DNA from: Planctomycetaceae bacterium
GTDB taxonomy: Bacteria; Planctomycetota; Planctomycetia; Pirellulales; Pirellulaceae
Assembly (NCBI GenBank): GCA_005798335.1
Contig: SYJV01000182.1
Span: forward strand, 1-40,014
Direction: 5' to 3'
DNA: 40,014 nt
Positions within the stretch are counted from its first letter, which is position 1. Every line of letters begins with the position of its first letter. The notes under the pieces are model-generated. The model saw only the letters and a list, made by a program, of their open reading frames with translations, was not told where the DNA came from and ran no database searches. Below are positions 24,374 to 32,045 of the stretch, piece after piece. The position numbers were made by a program, and so were the translations under genes.

Positions 24374-24694
24374 AACTCTTACAGTTCTCTTGACTCAACT
24401 CGCTTGCAATCCAAACTGGAAAACCCCATTCACGCTTTTGGAACTGCGAATTGTAAGAGCGTTTAGGCTGCTCGTCGAGGCCAAGCTTGCGCCAACATCG
24501 AATCGATTTGCGAAAAGCGCCAGAACACCACTCTTTTTAGCGTATGATGGTTCGTACCAAACACACCAAGTTGCCAAGCCGTGAACATTCAGCTTTGCAC
24601 TTGCATGCAGCCGTGAAAATTTGAGAGACTTGCCACGGTTTCGACTCCGGACGAGTGGAGTAGATTGCTAGGGTACAAAACTAAGAGAATCTCT
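24374..24694. other. Divergent intergenic region between rplU and a lipoprotein gene
   Basis: Open frames on both strands (24390-24584 plus, 24395-24577 minus) lack domain character and are not called. The region should hold promoters in both directions, but no -35/-10 pair at good spacing was recognised. Confidence 0.4.
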
Positions 24695-25342
24695 ATGCGG
24701 CAAGTATTGTTTTTCGCTGCCGTGGGAATTGTATTGGTTGGTTGTCGGCACTGGCATATACCGCCAATGCCTTTGCCGCCAGTGTTTTCACCACCGCCGC
24801 CGATTGAGGTCTCGTTGAGTAACCCAGCGCAGATTGGTCCGATCGCACCGGACTTTTTGTGGCAACAAATAGTCGACGCGATTGACGACTATTTTCGCAT
24901 TTCCACCGAACAGCGAGTGCGCCGTGATGCAAATAACTGGATGGAGGGTAGGCTAGAAACCTACCCGGAGGTTGGTTCCACGCTGCTGGAGCCGTGGCGC
25001 AGAGACGCGACGCGCGGATTCGAGCGATTGCAAAGCACTTTCCAAACGATTCGTCGTACGACTGTGGTGCGCGCCATGCCCAATCCGCAAGGATACTTGA
25101 TCGAAGTGAACGTAGCCAAAGAGCAGGAAGATGTCGACCAATCGCAGTTCGCAACCTCGTCGACCGCTGCGCGAACTCACGATGGGTCAGTGATTCGCAC
25201 CGACAATATCGTTCGCGGGTTACCATTGACGCTGGGATGGTTTAGTGCTGGCAGAGACATGGAACTCGAGCGCCGCTTGTTGGAGAGCATTGTTGGCAGA
25301 GTCACCAACGTCGAGAAACCGCGGCGCAAGTTGCTGGATTAA
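24695..25342 (+). CDS. Hypothetical lipoprotein
   Basis: A 215-residue protein starting at the ATG at 24695: MRQVLFFAAVGIVLVGCRHW, with lipobox LVGC (Cys17). An earlier TTG at 24665 would put extra residues before the signal and is less likely. A Pro-rich stretch (about 22-38) is followed by a mixed soluble domain with no recognised family; the phrase DDYFRISTEQRVRRDANNWMEGR is the most structured part. It probably sits in the outer or cytoplasmic membrane facing the periplasm. It is divergent from rplU and followed 25 bp later by a dispersed repeat copy. Function unknown. Confidence 0.7.
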   Translation: MRQVLFFAAVGIVLVGCRHWHIPPMPLPPVFSPPPPIEVSLSNPAQIGPIAPDFLWQQIVDAIDDYFRISTEQRVRRDANNWMEGRLETYPEVGSTLLEPWRRDATRGFERLQSTFQTIRRTTVVRAMPNPQGYLIEVNVAKEQEDVDQSQFATSSTAARTHDGSVIRTDNIVRGLPLTLGWFSAGRDMELERRLLESIVGRVTNVEKPRRKLLD

Positions 25343-25366
25343 GGCGAGCGGCAGATGGCTTCTACC

Positions 25367-25436
25367 AATACAAGCACGACCCGCAAGCGAGTGCGAGGCA
25401 GGATTGAGGCACTCGCTTGCGCGTCGGGCTTGTATT
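25367..25436. repeat. Dispersed palindromic repeat, copy 3
   Basis: The left arm AATACAAGCACGACCCGC..GAGTGC and the right arm GCACTCGCTTGCGC..GGGCTTGTATT enclose the loop word GGCAGGATTGAG. It lies between the convergent lipoprotein and DUF1501 genes, 25 and 15 bp from their stops, where a hairpin could serve as a bidirectional terminator. Confidence 0.88.
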
Positions 25437-25450
25437 CGCCCATGCCTTGT

Positions 25451-26914
25451 TCACCCCGCGAATAGCTCGTCGATCGGTCGGCCGTAATAGACTTGATGAG
25501 GTCGTTTCAAGTCATCGTACCAAGCGGCTGTCGAGGGAATTCCCAGCGCACGATATATCGTGGCCGCCATATCATCAGGACTCTTGGGGTTATCAGCGGG
25601 ATACGCAGCGATCTTATCTGTCGCACCCACAACCGTACCGCCGCGCACGCCACCGCCAGCGAATAACAGCGTTTGTGCGGCTCCCCAATGGTCGCGTCCA
25701 GGTGCTTTGTAGTGTTCGGGCAGGCCAGAGATTTTTGGCGTGCGGCCAAATTCACCTCCCATCACGATCAACGTACTGTCCAGTAATCCCGAATCGACCA
25801 AGTCATCGAGCAAGGCCGAAAGCGCTCGGTCTGTCGGCGGCAACAGTTTTTCTCGCAGTCGCCAAAAAGCATCTCCATGCGTGTCCCATGCTTCGTTGTT
25901 GCCCAAATTGACTTGCACCAAGTTCACGCCGGCTTCGACCAGCCGATAAGCCATCAGCAGCGACCAACCAAAGCTGTTCTTTCCGTATCGCTGCTGAACT
26001 TTCTCATCAGCATTGGTTACATCCAGCGCTCGGCGGATGTCTTGATTGGCTAACAAAGAAATCGCCGCTTGGCGATGATGGTCGTAGGATTCGACATGCG
26101 CGGAATTCTCCAGCGCTTGGCGCTGGCCGTCCAAGGTCCTGAGCAGCTCCATGCGTCCATCGAGCCTGCGCGAATTCAGGCCTGCGGAAAGTTTGAGGTT
26201 GGGCGCTTGGAACACTGTGGGAGTTGGCGACGTGGGCTCTTTGTTCGGCAATTGATAAAAGGTGTATTCGGGATAGGCACCGCGCCAAAACGGGTCACCG
26301 TACGCGGTGGCTTCCACAAAAAACGGATCGCGAGCATGTCCCATTTGGCCCGCGTAAGCGCCAGGAATTACACCGCCGGACCAGTGCACTAGGCGTTCTG
26401 GCAAGACTACTGCCGACGGCAAATTATTGTTTCTGGTGGGAACCGCGTCGCCCACAATCGACGAGATCGAAGGCCAGTCGATGGAACTGGGTAACCGATC
26501 ACCGGAGAATCCAGGCGGCGCCACTGATCGTCCGGTCAACATAAAGAAGTGGCCCAGAGTATGTCCGTTGGTCGAATGGGTCAGCGATCGCACCAATGAC
26601 CAACGCCGACTGCGCTGAGCCAGCATTGGCAAATGCTCGCAAATTTGGATACCTGGAGTTTGAGTGGCGATTGGCTTGAATTCGCCGCGCACGTCGTCGG
26701 GTGCGTTGGGCTTCATGTCGAAGCTGTCTTGCTGCGCCAATCCGCCGGAGAGAAATATATAGATGCATGATTTCGCGGTTGGGCGCAACTGTTCGCTTGC
26801 AGCAGTGGCTGTTTGGAGCCCCGCTAAGTGATTCATACCCATCCCAAGCAGTCCAACCGCACCCGCTTGTACCGACGTTCGCCGCGAGATTTTTGGATGT
26901 AACCAGTTGCCCAC
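25451..26914 (-). CDS. DUF1501 protein with Tat signal (solo, type B)
   Basis: A 487-residue exported protein with the Tat signal KISRRTSVQAGAVGLLGMG. The GTG at 26914 has GGGAG 8 nt upstream; the longer frame from TTG at 26929 overlaps that site and is rejected. Domain landmarks: IFLSGGLAQQDSFDMKP, MAYRLVEAGVNLVQVNLG, MGGEFGRTPKISG and APGRDHWGAAQTLLFAGGG. It is the close paralogue of the gene at 20875-22311, both on the minus strand about 3 kb apart. It has no adjacent PSCyt1 partner. The role of solo DUF1501 proteins is not established. Confidence 0.88.
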   Translation of the reverse strand: MGNWLHPKISRRTSVQAGAVGLLGMGMNHLAGLQTATAASEQLRPTAKSCIYIFLSGGLAQQDSFDMKPNAPDDVRGEFKPIATQTPGIQICEHLPMLAQRSRRWSLVRSLTHSTNGHTLGHFFMLTGRSVAPPGFSGDRLPSSIDWPSISSIVGDAVPTRNNNLPSAVVLPERLVHWSGGVIPGAYAGQMGHARDPFFVEATAYGDPFWRGAYPEYTFYQLPNKEPTSPTPTVFQAPNLKLSAGLNSRRLDGRMELLRTLDGQRQALENSAHVESYDHHRQAAISLLANQDIRRALDVTNADEKVQQRYGKNSFGWSLLMAYRLVEAGVNLVQVNLGNNEAWDTHGDAFWRLREKLLPPTDRALSALLDDLVDSGLLDSTLIVMGGEFGRTPKISGLPEHYKAPGRDHWGAAQTLLFAGGGVRGGTVVGATDKIAAYPADNPKSPDDMAATIYRALGIPSTAAWYDDLKRPHQVYYGRPIDELFAG

Positions 26915-26922
26915 TCGAAAAT

Positions 26923-26927
26923 CTCCC
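26923..26927 (-). promoter_or_regulatory. Ribosome-binding site fixing the GTG start of a DUF1501 gene
   Basis: GGGAG on the minus strand, 8 nt before the GTG at 26914. It places the start five codons inside the longest open frame. Confidence 0.65.
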
Positions 26928-27055
26928 AAGTATTAATGCCGACTCATTGTTCGAGAAGTTGCCCGTTCGCCTGGAACTCAAACGATCGCACTGCTTGCGT
27001 TCGGCGCAGGCACGATTCTTCGACCGATCTGGCCAGCTCTCAACATATCCGGTTA

Positions 27056-27085
27056 TTGAAAGTTGGTATTGACCGAGCTTACACT
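27056..27085 (+). promoter_or_regulatory. Candidate promoter of the isochorismatase-ThuA gene
   Basis: TTGAAA (27056-27061, five of six) and TACACT (27080-27085, four of six) are separated by 18 bp and point toward the gene at 27198. Expected start of RNA is near 27092. Confidence 0.4.
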
Positions 27086-27197
27086 ATTCGCTTCGGGTTG
27101 TCCAAGTTGTCACATGAACATTATCCAGCCGAGTGGTTCAAGTCCCCAAAACATTCGCCATTCGCCCACTCTTCCCATCGCGCAGAAAGGTCCCAAC

Positions 27198-28871
27198 ATG
27201 CGTCCTGCAAGAACTCTCTGCCTTGCATTGATATCGGCTTTCTCGTTTATACAGACACACTGTCAGAACTCACGCGGTCAGAATTCGACGATTGAGCTAA
27301 AACTGCGCAGCCAACAAGAGACAGCGCCGGGAGCTGGGCGATTCCATCGTTCGACGAGGACAGAAAACTGGGATCTCAAACAGACGGCGGTGATCGTCTG
27401 CGATGTTTGGGATTCCCATCATTGCGTGAATGCAGTTCGTCGCGTCGTGGAAGTTGCGCCGCGCATCGATCGCTTTGTCGCAGCACTGCGCGAACGTGGC
27501 GTGACGGTCATCCACGCCCCCAGCGGCTGTATGGATTTTTATCACGACCATCCAGCTCGACAGCATGCGATCAAAGTTCCCAAATCATCTTCGATTCCAT
27601 CCGACATTGGGCAATGGTGTGATCAAATTCCCGCTGAGGAACGTGCGGCTTATCCCCTCGATCAGTCAAAGGGTGGCGAAGATGATGATCTCGACGAGCA
27701 TAAACTGTGGGCCACGCGTTTGGCTGCAGAAGGCCGCAATCCTGGATCGCCATGGAAGCGGCAAATTGACGTGATCCGTATCGATGACCAAAGAGACTTT
27801 ATTACGGACCGAGGCGACGAGGTGTGGAGCATTCTCGACTCGCGTAGCATCAAGAATGTAATCCTCACCGGAGTGCACACGAATATGTGCGTGCTGGGAC
27901 GTCCGTTTGGTTTAAGGCAAATGTCCACGCATGGTAAGAATACGGTACTAGCTCGCGACCTGACTGATACGATGTACGATCCAACCCAGTGGCCGTACGT
28001 CAGTCACTTTACGGGAACGGACATTATCGTCGATCATATCGAGCGCTACGTTTGCGCAACAATTACTAGTGACCAAGTACTCGGGGGTCGACCGTTCCGT
28101 TTTTCGGGCGATACTCGGCCGCGTTTGGCGATCTTGATGGCGGAGGACGAATACAAGACCGAAGTGTCGTTGCCCAAGTTTGCTGCAGAACATTTAGGCA
28201 AGCATTTTTCTGTGAATTTGATTTTTGGTAGCGAATCACAGCGCAATGTCGTTCCTGGGATCGAGGAAATCGATCACGCCGATGTGTTGCTGGTCAGCGT
28301 TCGACGCCGTCCGCTTCCGGAAGATGATTTGCGGCGCATCCGCAAATTTGTCGCCGCTGGCAAACCTGTGGTTGGTATCCGCACCGCTAGCCACGCGTTT
28401 TCGCTGCGCAACCAAGAGCCAGCCACAGGCCTCGCAGTCTGGCAAGAATTTGACTCACAAGTGCTCGGTGGAAGTTACACGAACCACTATGGAAACGAGC
28501 TACATCCAGTCATTAGCACCGCTGAGGCTGGCAGCAAACACCCCATCATGGCGAATTACCAGGCGTCAGAATTTGTTTCAAGCGGTTCCCTGTACAAGGT
28601 TACGCCACTGCATCCAGGCACGCAGGTATTGATGACCGGCAAGATTCCTAACGAACTCCCGCAACCAGTGGCGTGGACGTACGTGCGTGCCGATGGTGGC
28701 AGGTCGTTTTATACCTCGCTCGGTCACATAGATGATTTTAAACAGCCCGCGTTTCGACAATTGCTGACCAACGCACTGCTGTGGACGTGCAATCTGCCAC
28801 CGGTGAATGAGCAGGCGATTCGCAGCGAAAGCGATAAATACGCGTCCGGCAAAGGCAAGCAGCGTAAATAG
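27198..28871 (+). CDS. Exported isochorismatase-like / ThuA-like fusion protein
   Basis: A 557-residue protein. The ATG at 27198 (AAAGG seven nt upstream) gives the signal peptide MRPARTLCLALISAFSFIQT. Residues about 60-290 are a cysteine-hydrolase (isochorismatase/nicotinamidase) fold: Asp69 in VIVCDVWDSHHC, and Cys231 in TGVHTNMCVLGRP, the family's aspartate and nucleophile. Residues about 305-525 are ThuA-like (glutamine-amidotransferase-like fold): AILMAEDEYKTE, IDHADVLLVSVRRRPL, and SFYTSLGHIDDF near the end. ThuA proteins take part in sugar (trehalose-related) use. The substrate of either domain is unknown; amidohydrolysis of an exported amide is one possibility. The open frame reaching back to 27063 is rejected as a start. 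Confidence 0.82.
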   Translation: MRPARTLCLALISAFSFIQTHCQNSRGQNSTIELKLRSQQETAPGAGRFHRSTRTENWDLKQTAVIVCDVWDSHHCVNAVRRVVEVAPRIDRFVAALRERGVTVIHAPSGCMDFYHDHPARQHAIKVPKSSSIPSDIGQWCDQIPAEERAAYPLDQSKGGEDDDLDEHKLWATRLAAEGRNPGSPWKRQIDVIRIDDQRDFITDRGDEVWSILDSRSIKNVILTGVHTNMCVLGRPFGLRQMSTHGKNTVLARDLTDTMYDPTQWPYVSHFTGTDIIVDHIERYVCATITSDQVLGGRPFRFSGDTRPRLAILMAEDEYKTEVSLPKFAAEHLGKHFSVNLIFGSESQRNVVPGIEEIDHADVLLVSVRRRPLPEDDLRRIRKFVAAGKPVVGIRTASHAFSLRNQEPATGLAVWQEFDSQVLGGSYTNHYGNELHPVISTAEAGSKHPIMANYQASEFVSSGSLYKVTPLHPGTQVLMTGKIPNELPQPVAWTYVRADGGRSFYTSLGHIDDFKQPAFRQLLTNALLWTCNLPPVNEQAIRSESDKYASGKGKQRK

Positions 28872-29056
28872 TCGATAGCTGTCCGCATCGAACCGGGGCG
28901 ATCAAACTAGGGGGTTGGCGGAACGTACAGAATCGAGACACTATGCTGACCCCGTGCAAAGACGATGTCTCGGTTTTAGGACGGTCTCTTGACTTTAGGG
29001 AATCTCGTCCACGCGTGCGCGACTAGTGCTAGTATCAAAATTCGACAGGTGTCTTG

Positions 29057-29389
29057 ATGGCTGATTTGGTTCAGATGTATAACGCGGCAGAAAAACTTAA
29101 GGATTCGGGGAAACTCGACGAATCCGTAGCGCTGTTGAATGAATTGCTCGCAGTGGAAAGCACGCATGTGTTGTCGCATTTGACACTTGCCAGAATTTAT
29201 ACACTGCAAAAGAAATTCGACTTGGCGATCGAGCATTCTCGCAAGGCGTGCGAATTGGAGCCTGCTGAGGCGTTTAATTTCACGGCGATGAGCGTAACTT
29301 ATCAACGTACCTATGCTGGTACCGGTGATACGAAGTATATTCAACTGGCCGAAGACGCCATGGCACGGGCTCATCAGTTGCAGGGTTAG
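29057..29389 (+). CDS. Small TPR-repeat protein
   Basis: A 110-residue, probably cytoplasmic protein made almost entirely of TPR-like helices: YNAAEKLKDSGKLDESVALLNELLAVE (about 8-34), ARIYTLQKKFDLAIEHSRKACELEP (45-69) and a third weaker repeat after 70. No signal or catalytic domain is seen. TPR proteins act as scaffolds for protein contacts. The ATG at 29057 has AGGTG upstream; a TTG just before (29054) is disfavoured. It lies 110 bp before the DJ-1-like gene on the same strand, so may be co-transcribed. Partner unknown. Confidence 0.75.
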   Translation: MADLVQMYNAAEKLKDSGKLDESVALLNELLAVESTHVLSHLTLARIYTLQKKFDLAIEHSRKACELEPAEAFNFTAMSVTYQRTYAGTGDTKYIQLAEDAMARAHQLQG

Positions 29390-29499
29390 CTCCAACTCGA
29401 GGCCGAAGTCCTTGCTTGGATGGACACGGCCCGACATGTTTGATGAAGTCTCGTGAGACCATTGTCATTCGATTGAAACCCGATCCAGGATAAAACTTG

Positions 29500-30045
29500 A
29501 TGTCCCAATTGGAATCCTCGCCGCTGGCGGGCAAACGAGTTTTGTTTTTTGTTGGGGACATCTACGAAGACTTGGAATTGTGGTATCCCAAATTACGTTT
29601 AGAGGAAGCGGGAGCCAAAGTTACAGTTGCAGGCGAACAGGCCGGGGCGAAGTATTCGGGCAAACATGGGTATCCGTGCGTAGCCGATTCGGCTCTGTCC
29701 GAAGTCGACGCGCGCGAATTTCATGCGCTGGTGGTGCCTGGCGGTTTTATGCCCGATAAATTGCGACGCGATCCAATCGTATTGCGGCTAGTTCGAGATT
29801 TATTTGAAGCTGGCAAACCTATGGGGGCGATTTGCCATGGAGGTTGGATTCCCATTTCGGCAGGTGTTTATCGCGGCATTCGAGTAACTGGCTCACCTGG
29901 TATCAAAGACGATTTGGTGAACGCAGGAGCCGTCTGGGAAGATGCTCCAGTCGTCGTCGACCGCAATTCCGTTTCCAGTCGGCGGCCAGACGATTTGCCG
30001 CAATTCTGCAAAGCGCTGATCGACGTGATTTACCATGCTCGCTAG
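29500..30045 (+). CDS. DJ-1/PfpI family protein
   Basis: A 181-residue cytoplasmic protein of the PfpI subgroup. The N-terminal strand VLFFVGDIYEDLELWYP holds the conserved glutamate. LVVPGGFMPDKLRRD follows, and the nucleophile elbow GAICHGG carries Cys112 and His113. The triad-like Glu/Asp later in the chain is not assigned. Relatives act as deglycases, chaperones or proteases, with activity debated. The length fits the family (about 170-190 aa). The ATG at 29500 has AGGA upstream; TTG at 29497 is disfavoured. It precedes the beta-CASP nuclease gene by 66 bp. Confidence 0.88.
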   Translation: MSQLESSPLAGKRVLFFVGDIYEDLELWYPKLRLEEAGAKVTVAGEQAGAKYSGKHGYPCVADSALSEVDAREFHALVVPGGFMPDKLRRDPIVLRLVRDLFEAGKPMGAICHGGWIPISAGVYRGIRVTGSPGIKDDLVNAGAVWEDAPVVVDRNSVSSRRPDDLPQFCKALIDVIYHAR

Positions 30046-30111
30046 TGCACTTGGACCAAGCACTGATGCTTGCGGCGAAGCTACGGTTAGAACCGTGCCC
30101 AGGAGTTGTCG

Positions 30112-31443
30112 ATGAAAGTCATTCACCACGGTGGGCACGAGGGCGTGACCGGATCATGCCACCAAGTTTTGCTCGACGATCGGCGTAGCTTGCTGGTGGA
30201 TTGCGGGCTGTTTCAAGGCGATGACGCGCGCGGGCGAGACGAAGAGCAAATCGATTTTCCGCTCGATGGCATCCAGGGACTGATCTTAACGCATGTTCAT
30301 ATCGATCATATCGGTCGAGTGCCCTATCTGATGGGCGCTGGATTTCGCGGCCCGATTTATTGCACACCGCCGACCGCTAAACTTCTGCCGCTGATGCTTG
30401 AAGACGCAATGCGGATCGGGGTAACTCGCAACAAGAAATTGATCGAACGATTTTTGCATGAGTTGCGCCGGCATGTTCGTCCGCTGGCATACGGTAAGTG
30501 GCACAAGCTGGACGGCGGTGTGCAGATTCGCTTTTCGCCTGCCGGCCATATTCTCGGGTCGGCTTACGTCGAGGTCGACTACAAGAATGAACGATACGTA
30601 TTCAGCGGAGATTTGGGGTCGACGAATTCTCCACTGCTGATCGATCCAGTCAGCCCGCAACGCGCTGATCTATTGGTCTTAGAAAGTACCTACGGCGATC
30701 GGTTGCATGAGGGACGCGATGTACGTTCGCAACAATTGGAGCAGATCCTATGCCGCACGTTACAAAACAAAGGTGTGACGATTATTCCCGCGTTCAGCCT
30801 CGGGCGAACACAGGAATTATTGTATGAACTCAATGAGATCTTTCGTCGCGTGGAAGAAGAACAAGGTTGTTCGCTGCTAAAACGAGTAAACGTCGTCGTG
30901 GATTCGCCACTGGCGCTGAGGTTGACGCAGATCTACGATTCGATGCGAGAATATTGGGACAACGAGGCCAAGCACGTATTGACCTACGACGATCAACCAT
31001 TGGTGTTTAACAATTTGGTTCACATCAGCGAGCATGACGAGCATCGAGACATGGTCGAGTACTTACGCGACTCGAAAATGCCAGCCATCGTGATCGCTGC
31101 TAGTGGTATGTGCACTGCTGGACGAGTAGTGAATTATTTGAAGGCATTTATTTCCGAGTCGACCACCGATGTCGTATTCATCGGCTTTCAATCGCACGGA
31201 ACGCCTGGCAGATATATCCAGGACGGGAAGGATTGGGTGCGATTGGACGGTCAGCGATTCGACATTCGAGCAACCGCTCACACGTTGTCAGGTTACTCGG
31301 CGCACGCGGACCAAGCCGACTTGATTCGCTTTGTAACTCAAATGGACGAGCGTCCCAAAGCAATTCGCTTGGTCCACGGCGAGCAACAGGCGCGAACGGT
31401 GCTAGCTGAAAAGCTGCGCGAACTGGGCTATCAAGTCGATTGA
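30112..31443 (+). CDS. Beta-CASP metallo-beta-lactamase RNase/exonuclease
   Basis: A 443-residue cytoplasmic metallohydrolase of the CPSF/RNase J-like beta-CASP class. The zinc motif LTHVHIDHIG gives His61, His63, Asp65 and His66; further ligands come in FSPAGHILGSA (His) and FSGDLG (Asp). Beta-CASP motifs follow: LESTYGDR, then SPLA, with the closing histidines in RATAHTLSGYSAHADQ and in LVHGE. This set is typical of the bacterial YsiC/TTHA0252-like RNases. AGGAG at 30101-30105 with a 6-nt spacer selects ATG 30112 over TTG 30106. Expected job is RNA processing or decay. Its end is 3 bp from the convergent small gene. Confidence 0.92.
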   Translation: MKVIHHGGHEGVTGSCHQVLLDDRRSLLVDCGLFQGDDARGRDEEQIDFPLDGIQGLILTHVHIDHIGRVPYLMGAGFRGPIYCTPPTAKLLPLMLEDAMRIGVTRNKKLIERFLHELRRHVRPLAYGKWHKLDGGVQIRFSPAGHILGSAYVEVDYKNERYVFSGDLGSTNSPLLIDPVSPQRADLLVLESTYGDRLHEGRDVRSQQLEQILCRTLQNKGVTIIPAFSLGRTQELLYELNEIFRRVEEEQGCSLLKRVNVVVDSPLALRLTQIYDSMREYWDNEAKHVLTYDDQPLVFNNLVHISEHDEHRDMVEYLRDSKMPAIVIAASGMCTAGRVVNYLKAFISESTTDVVFIGFQSHGTPGRYIQDGKDWVRLDGQRFDIRATAHTLSGYSAHADQADLIRFVTQMDERPKAIRLVHGEQQARTVLAEKLRELGYQVD

Positions 31444-31445
31444 GG

Positions 31446-31688
31446 TTACGCAGCGCTGGTAACACGCAGGCGCTGGTATGCCAGCAAAACTTCGTAAAAA
31501 TCTCGAGAAATGATAATTTGATCGTCGGCAAAGTCTTTTACCCAAGAACGATTAGAGGACATTGCTTCGGCTAATAACGGCAAGATCTGCGCGACCGATA
31601 CGGTAACGCTGGGCTCGCCAGAAAAATGGGCATCAACTGTCGATGGAGAATTATTTGGCGTAATAACTCGTAGACTTCGTCGGGTCAT
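31446..31688 (-). CDS. Conserved-looking small hypothetical protein
   Basis: An 80-residue protein with an even mix of charged and hydrophobic residues, starting MTRRSLRVITPNNSPS and ending in WVKDFADDQIIISRDFYEVLLAYQRL. It lacks a signal, membrane segment or known motif. The frame is on the strand opposite to the nuclease gene and fills a region otherwise empty. The composition is protein-like. Start ATG at 31688, with only a weak ribosome-binding site. Convergent with the nuclease gene at 3 bp. Function unknown. Confidence 0.55.
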   Translation of the reverse strand: MTRRSLRVITPNNSPSTVDAHFSGEPSVTVSVAQILPLLAEAMSSNRSWVKDFADDQIIISRDFYEVLLAYQRLRVTSAA

Positions 31689-31899
31689 GCACTAGCTTTC
31701 GTTTCACTTTTGATAGAAAAACTAGATAGAACGATGCGCGAAATTCCGCGATCTGCTACGAGATATCGGCACAGTCAAAGCGTAACGATTAACATGATTG
31801 GGCTGGATTTAGCATTTTTTTGCGTTTTTTCGAATGGGGTTTTGGGCAATTCAGGTATGGCGGTTGTTTTAGTAAACTCGCGTCGATACGGTACGTCGC

Positions 31900-31928
31900 T
31901 TGACAATCACCACCCCCTTCCGTAGATT
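31900..31928 (+). promoter_or_regulatory. Sigma70-like promoter for the Tex-like gene
   Basis: A perfect TTGACA (31900-31905), exactly 17 bp of spacer and TAGATT (31923-31928, four of six) face the gene at 32046. RNA would start near 31934-31936. Confidence 0.7.
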
Positions 31929-31952
31929 CGCGCAGAAATCGTTCGAGATTTT

Positions 31953-31985
31953 CACTTTTTTGAACACTTTTTTGAACACTTTTGG
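31953..31985 (+). repeat. 12-bp T-rich direct repeat in the leader of the Tex-like gene
   Basis: CACTTTTTTGAA occurs twice head to tail (31953-31964 and 31965-31976) and begins a third time (CACTTTTGG, 31977-31985). It sits downstream of the predicted transcription start. Confidence 0.8.
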
Positions 31986-32045
31986 TCGCCTCGCTGCGGT
32001 TGACTCGCAAGTTATTGCAGCGACGACTGGATCGCCTGACAGGGT

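Larger units (their letters stand above)
31689..32045. other. Regulatory-looking intergenic region upstream of the Tex-like gene
   Basis: No gene is called. It holds a strong sigma70-like promoter (31900-31928) and a T-rich direct repeat (31953-31985) inside the predicted leader of about 110 nt. A plus-strand open frame at 31710-31925 has no ribosome-binding site or domain character and is rejected. Confidence 0.5.

Noticed and set aside
24390-24584. Overlapping small open frames on both strands upstream of rplU
   Set aside because: They overlap each other and have no ribosome-binding site or domain; most likely non-coding.
31710-31925. Open frame upstream of the Tex-like gene
   Set aside because: It overlaps the promoter, has no ribosome-binding site and no protein-like pattern.
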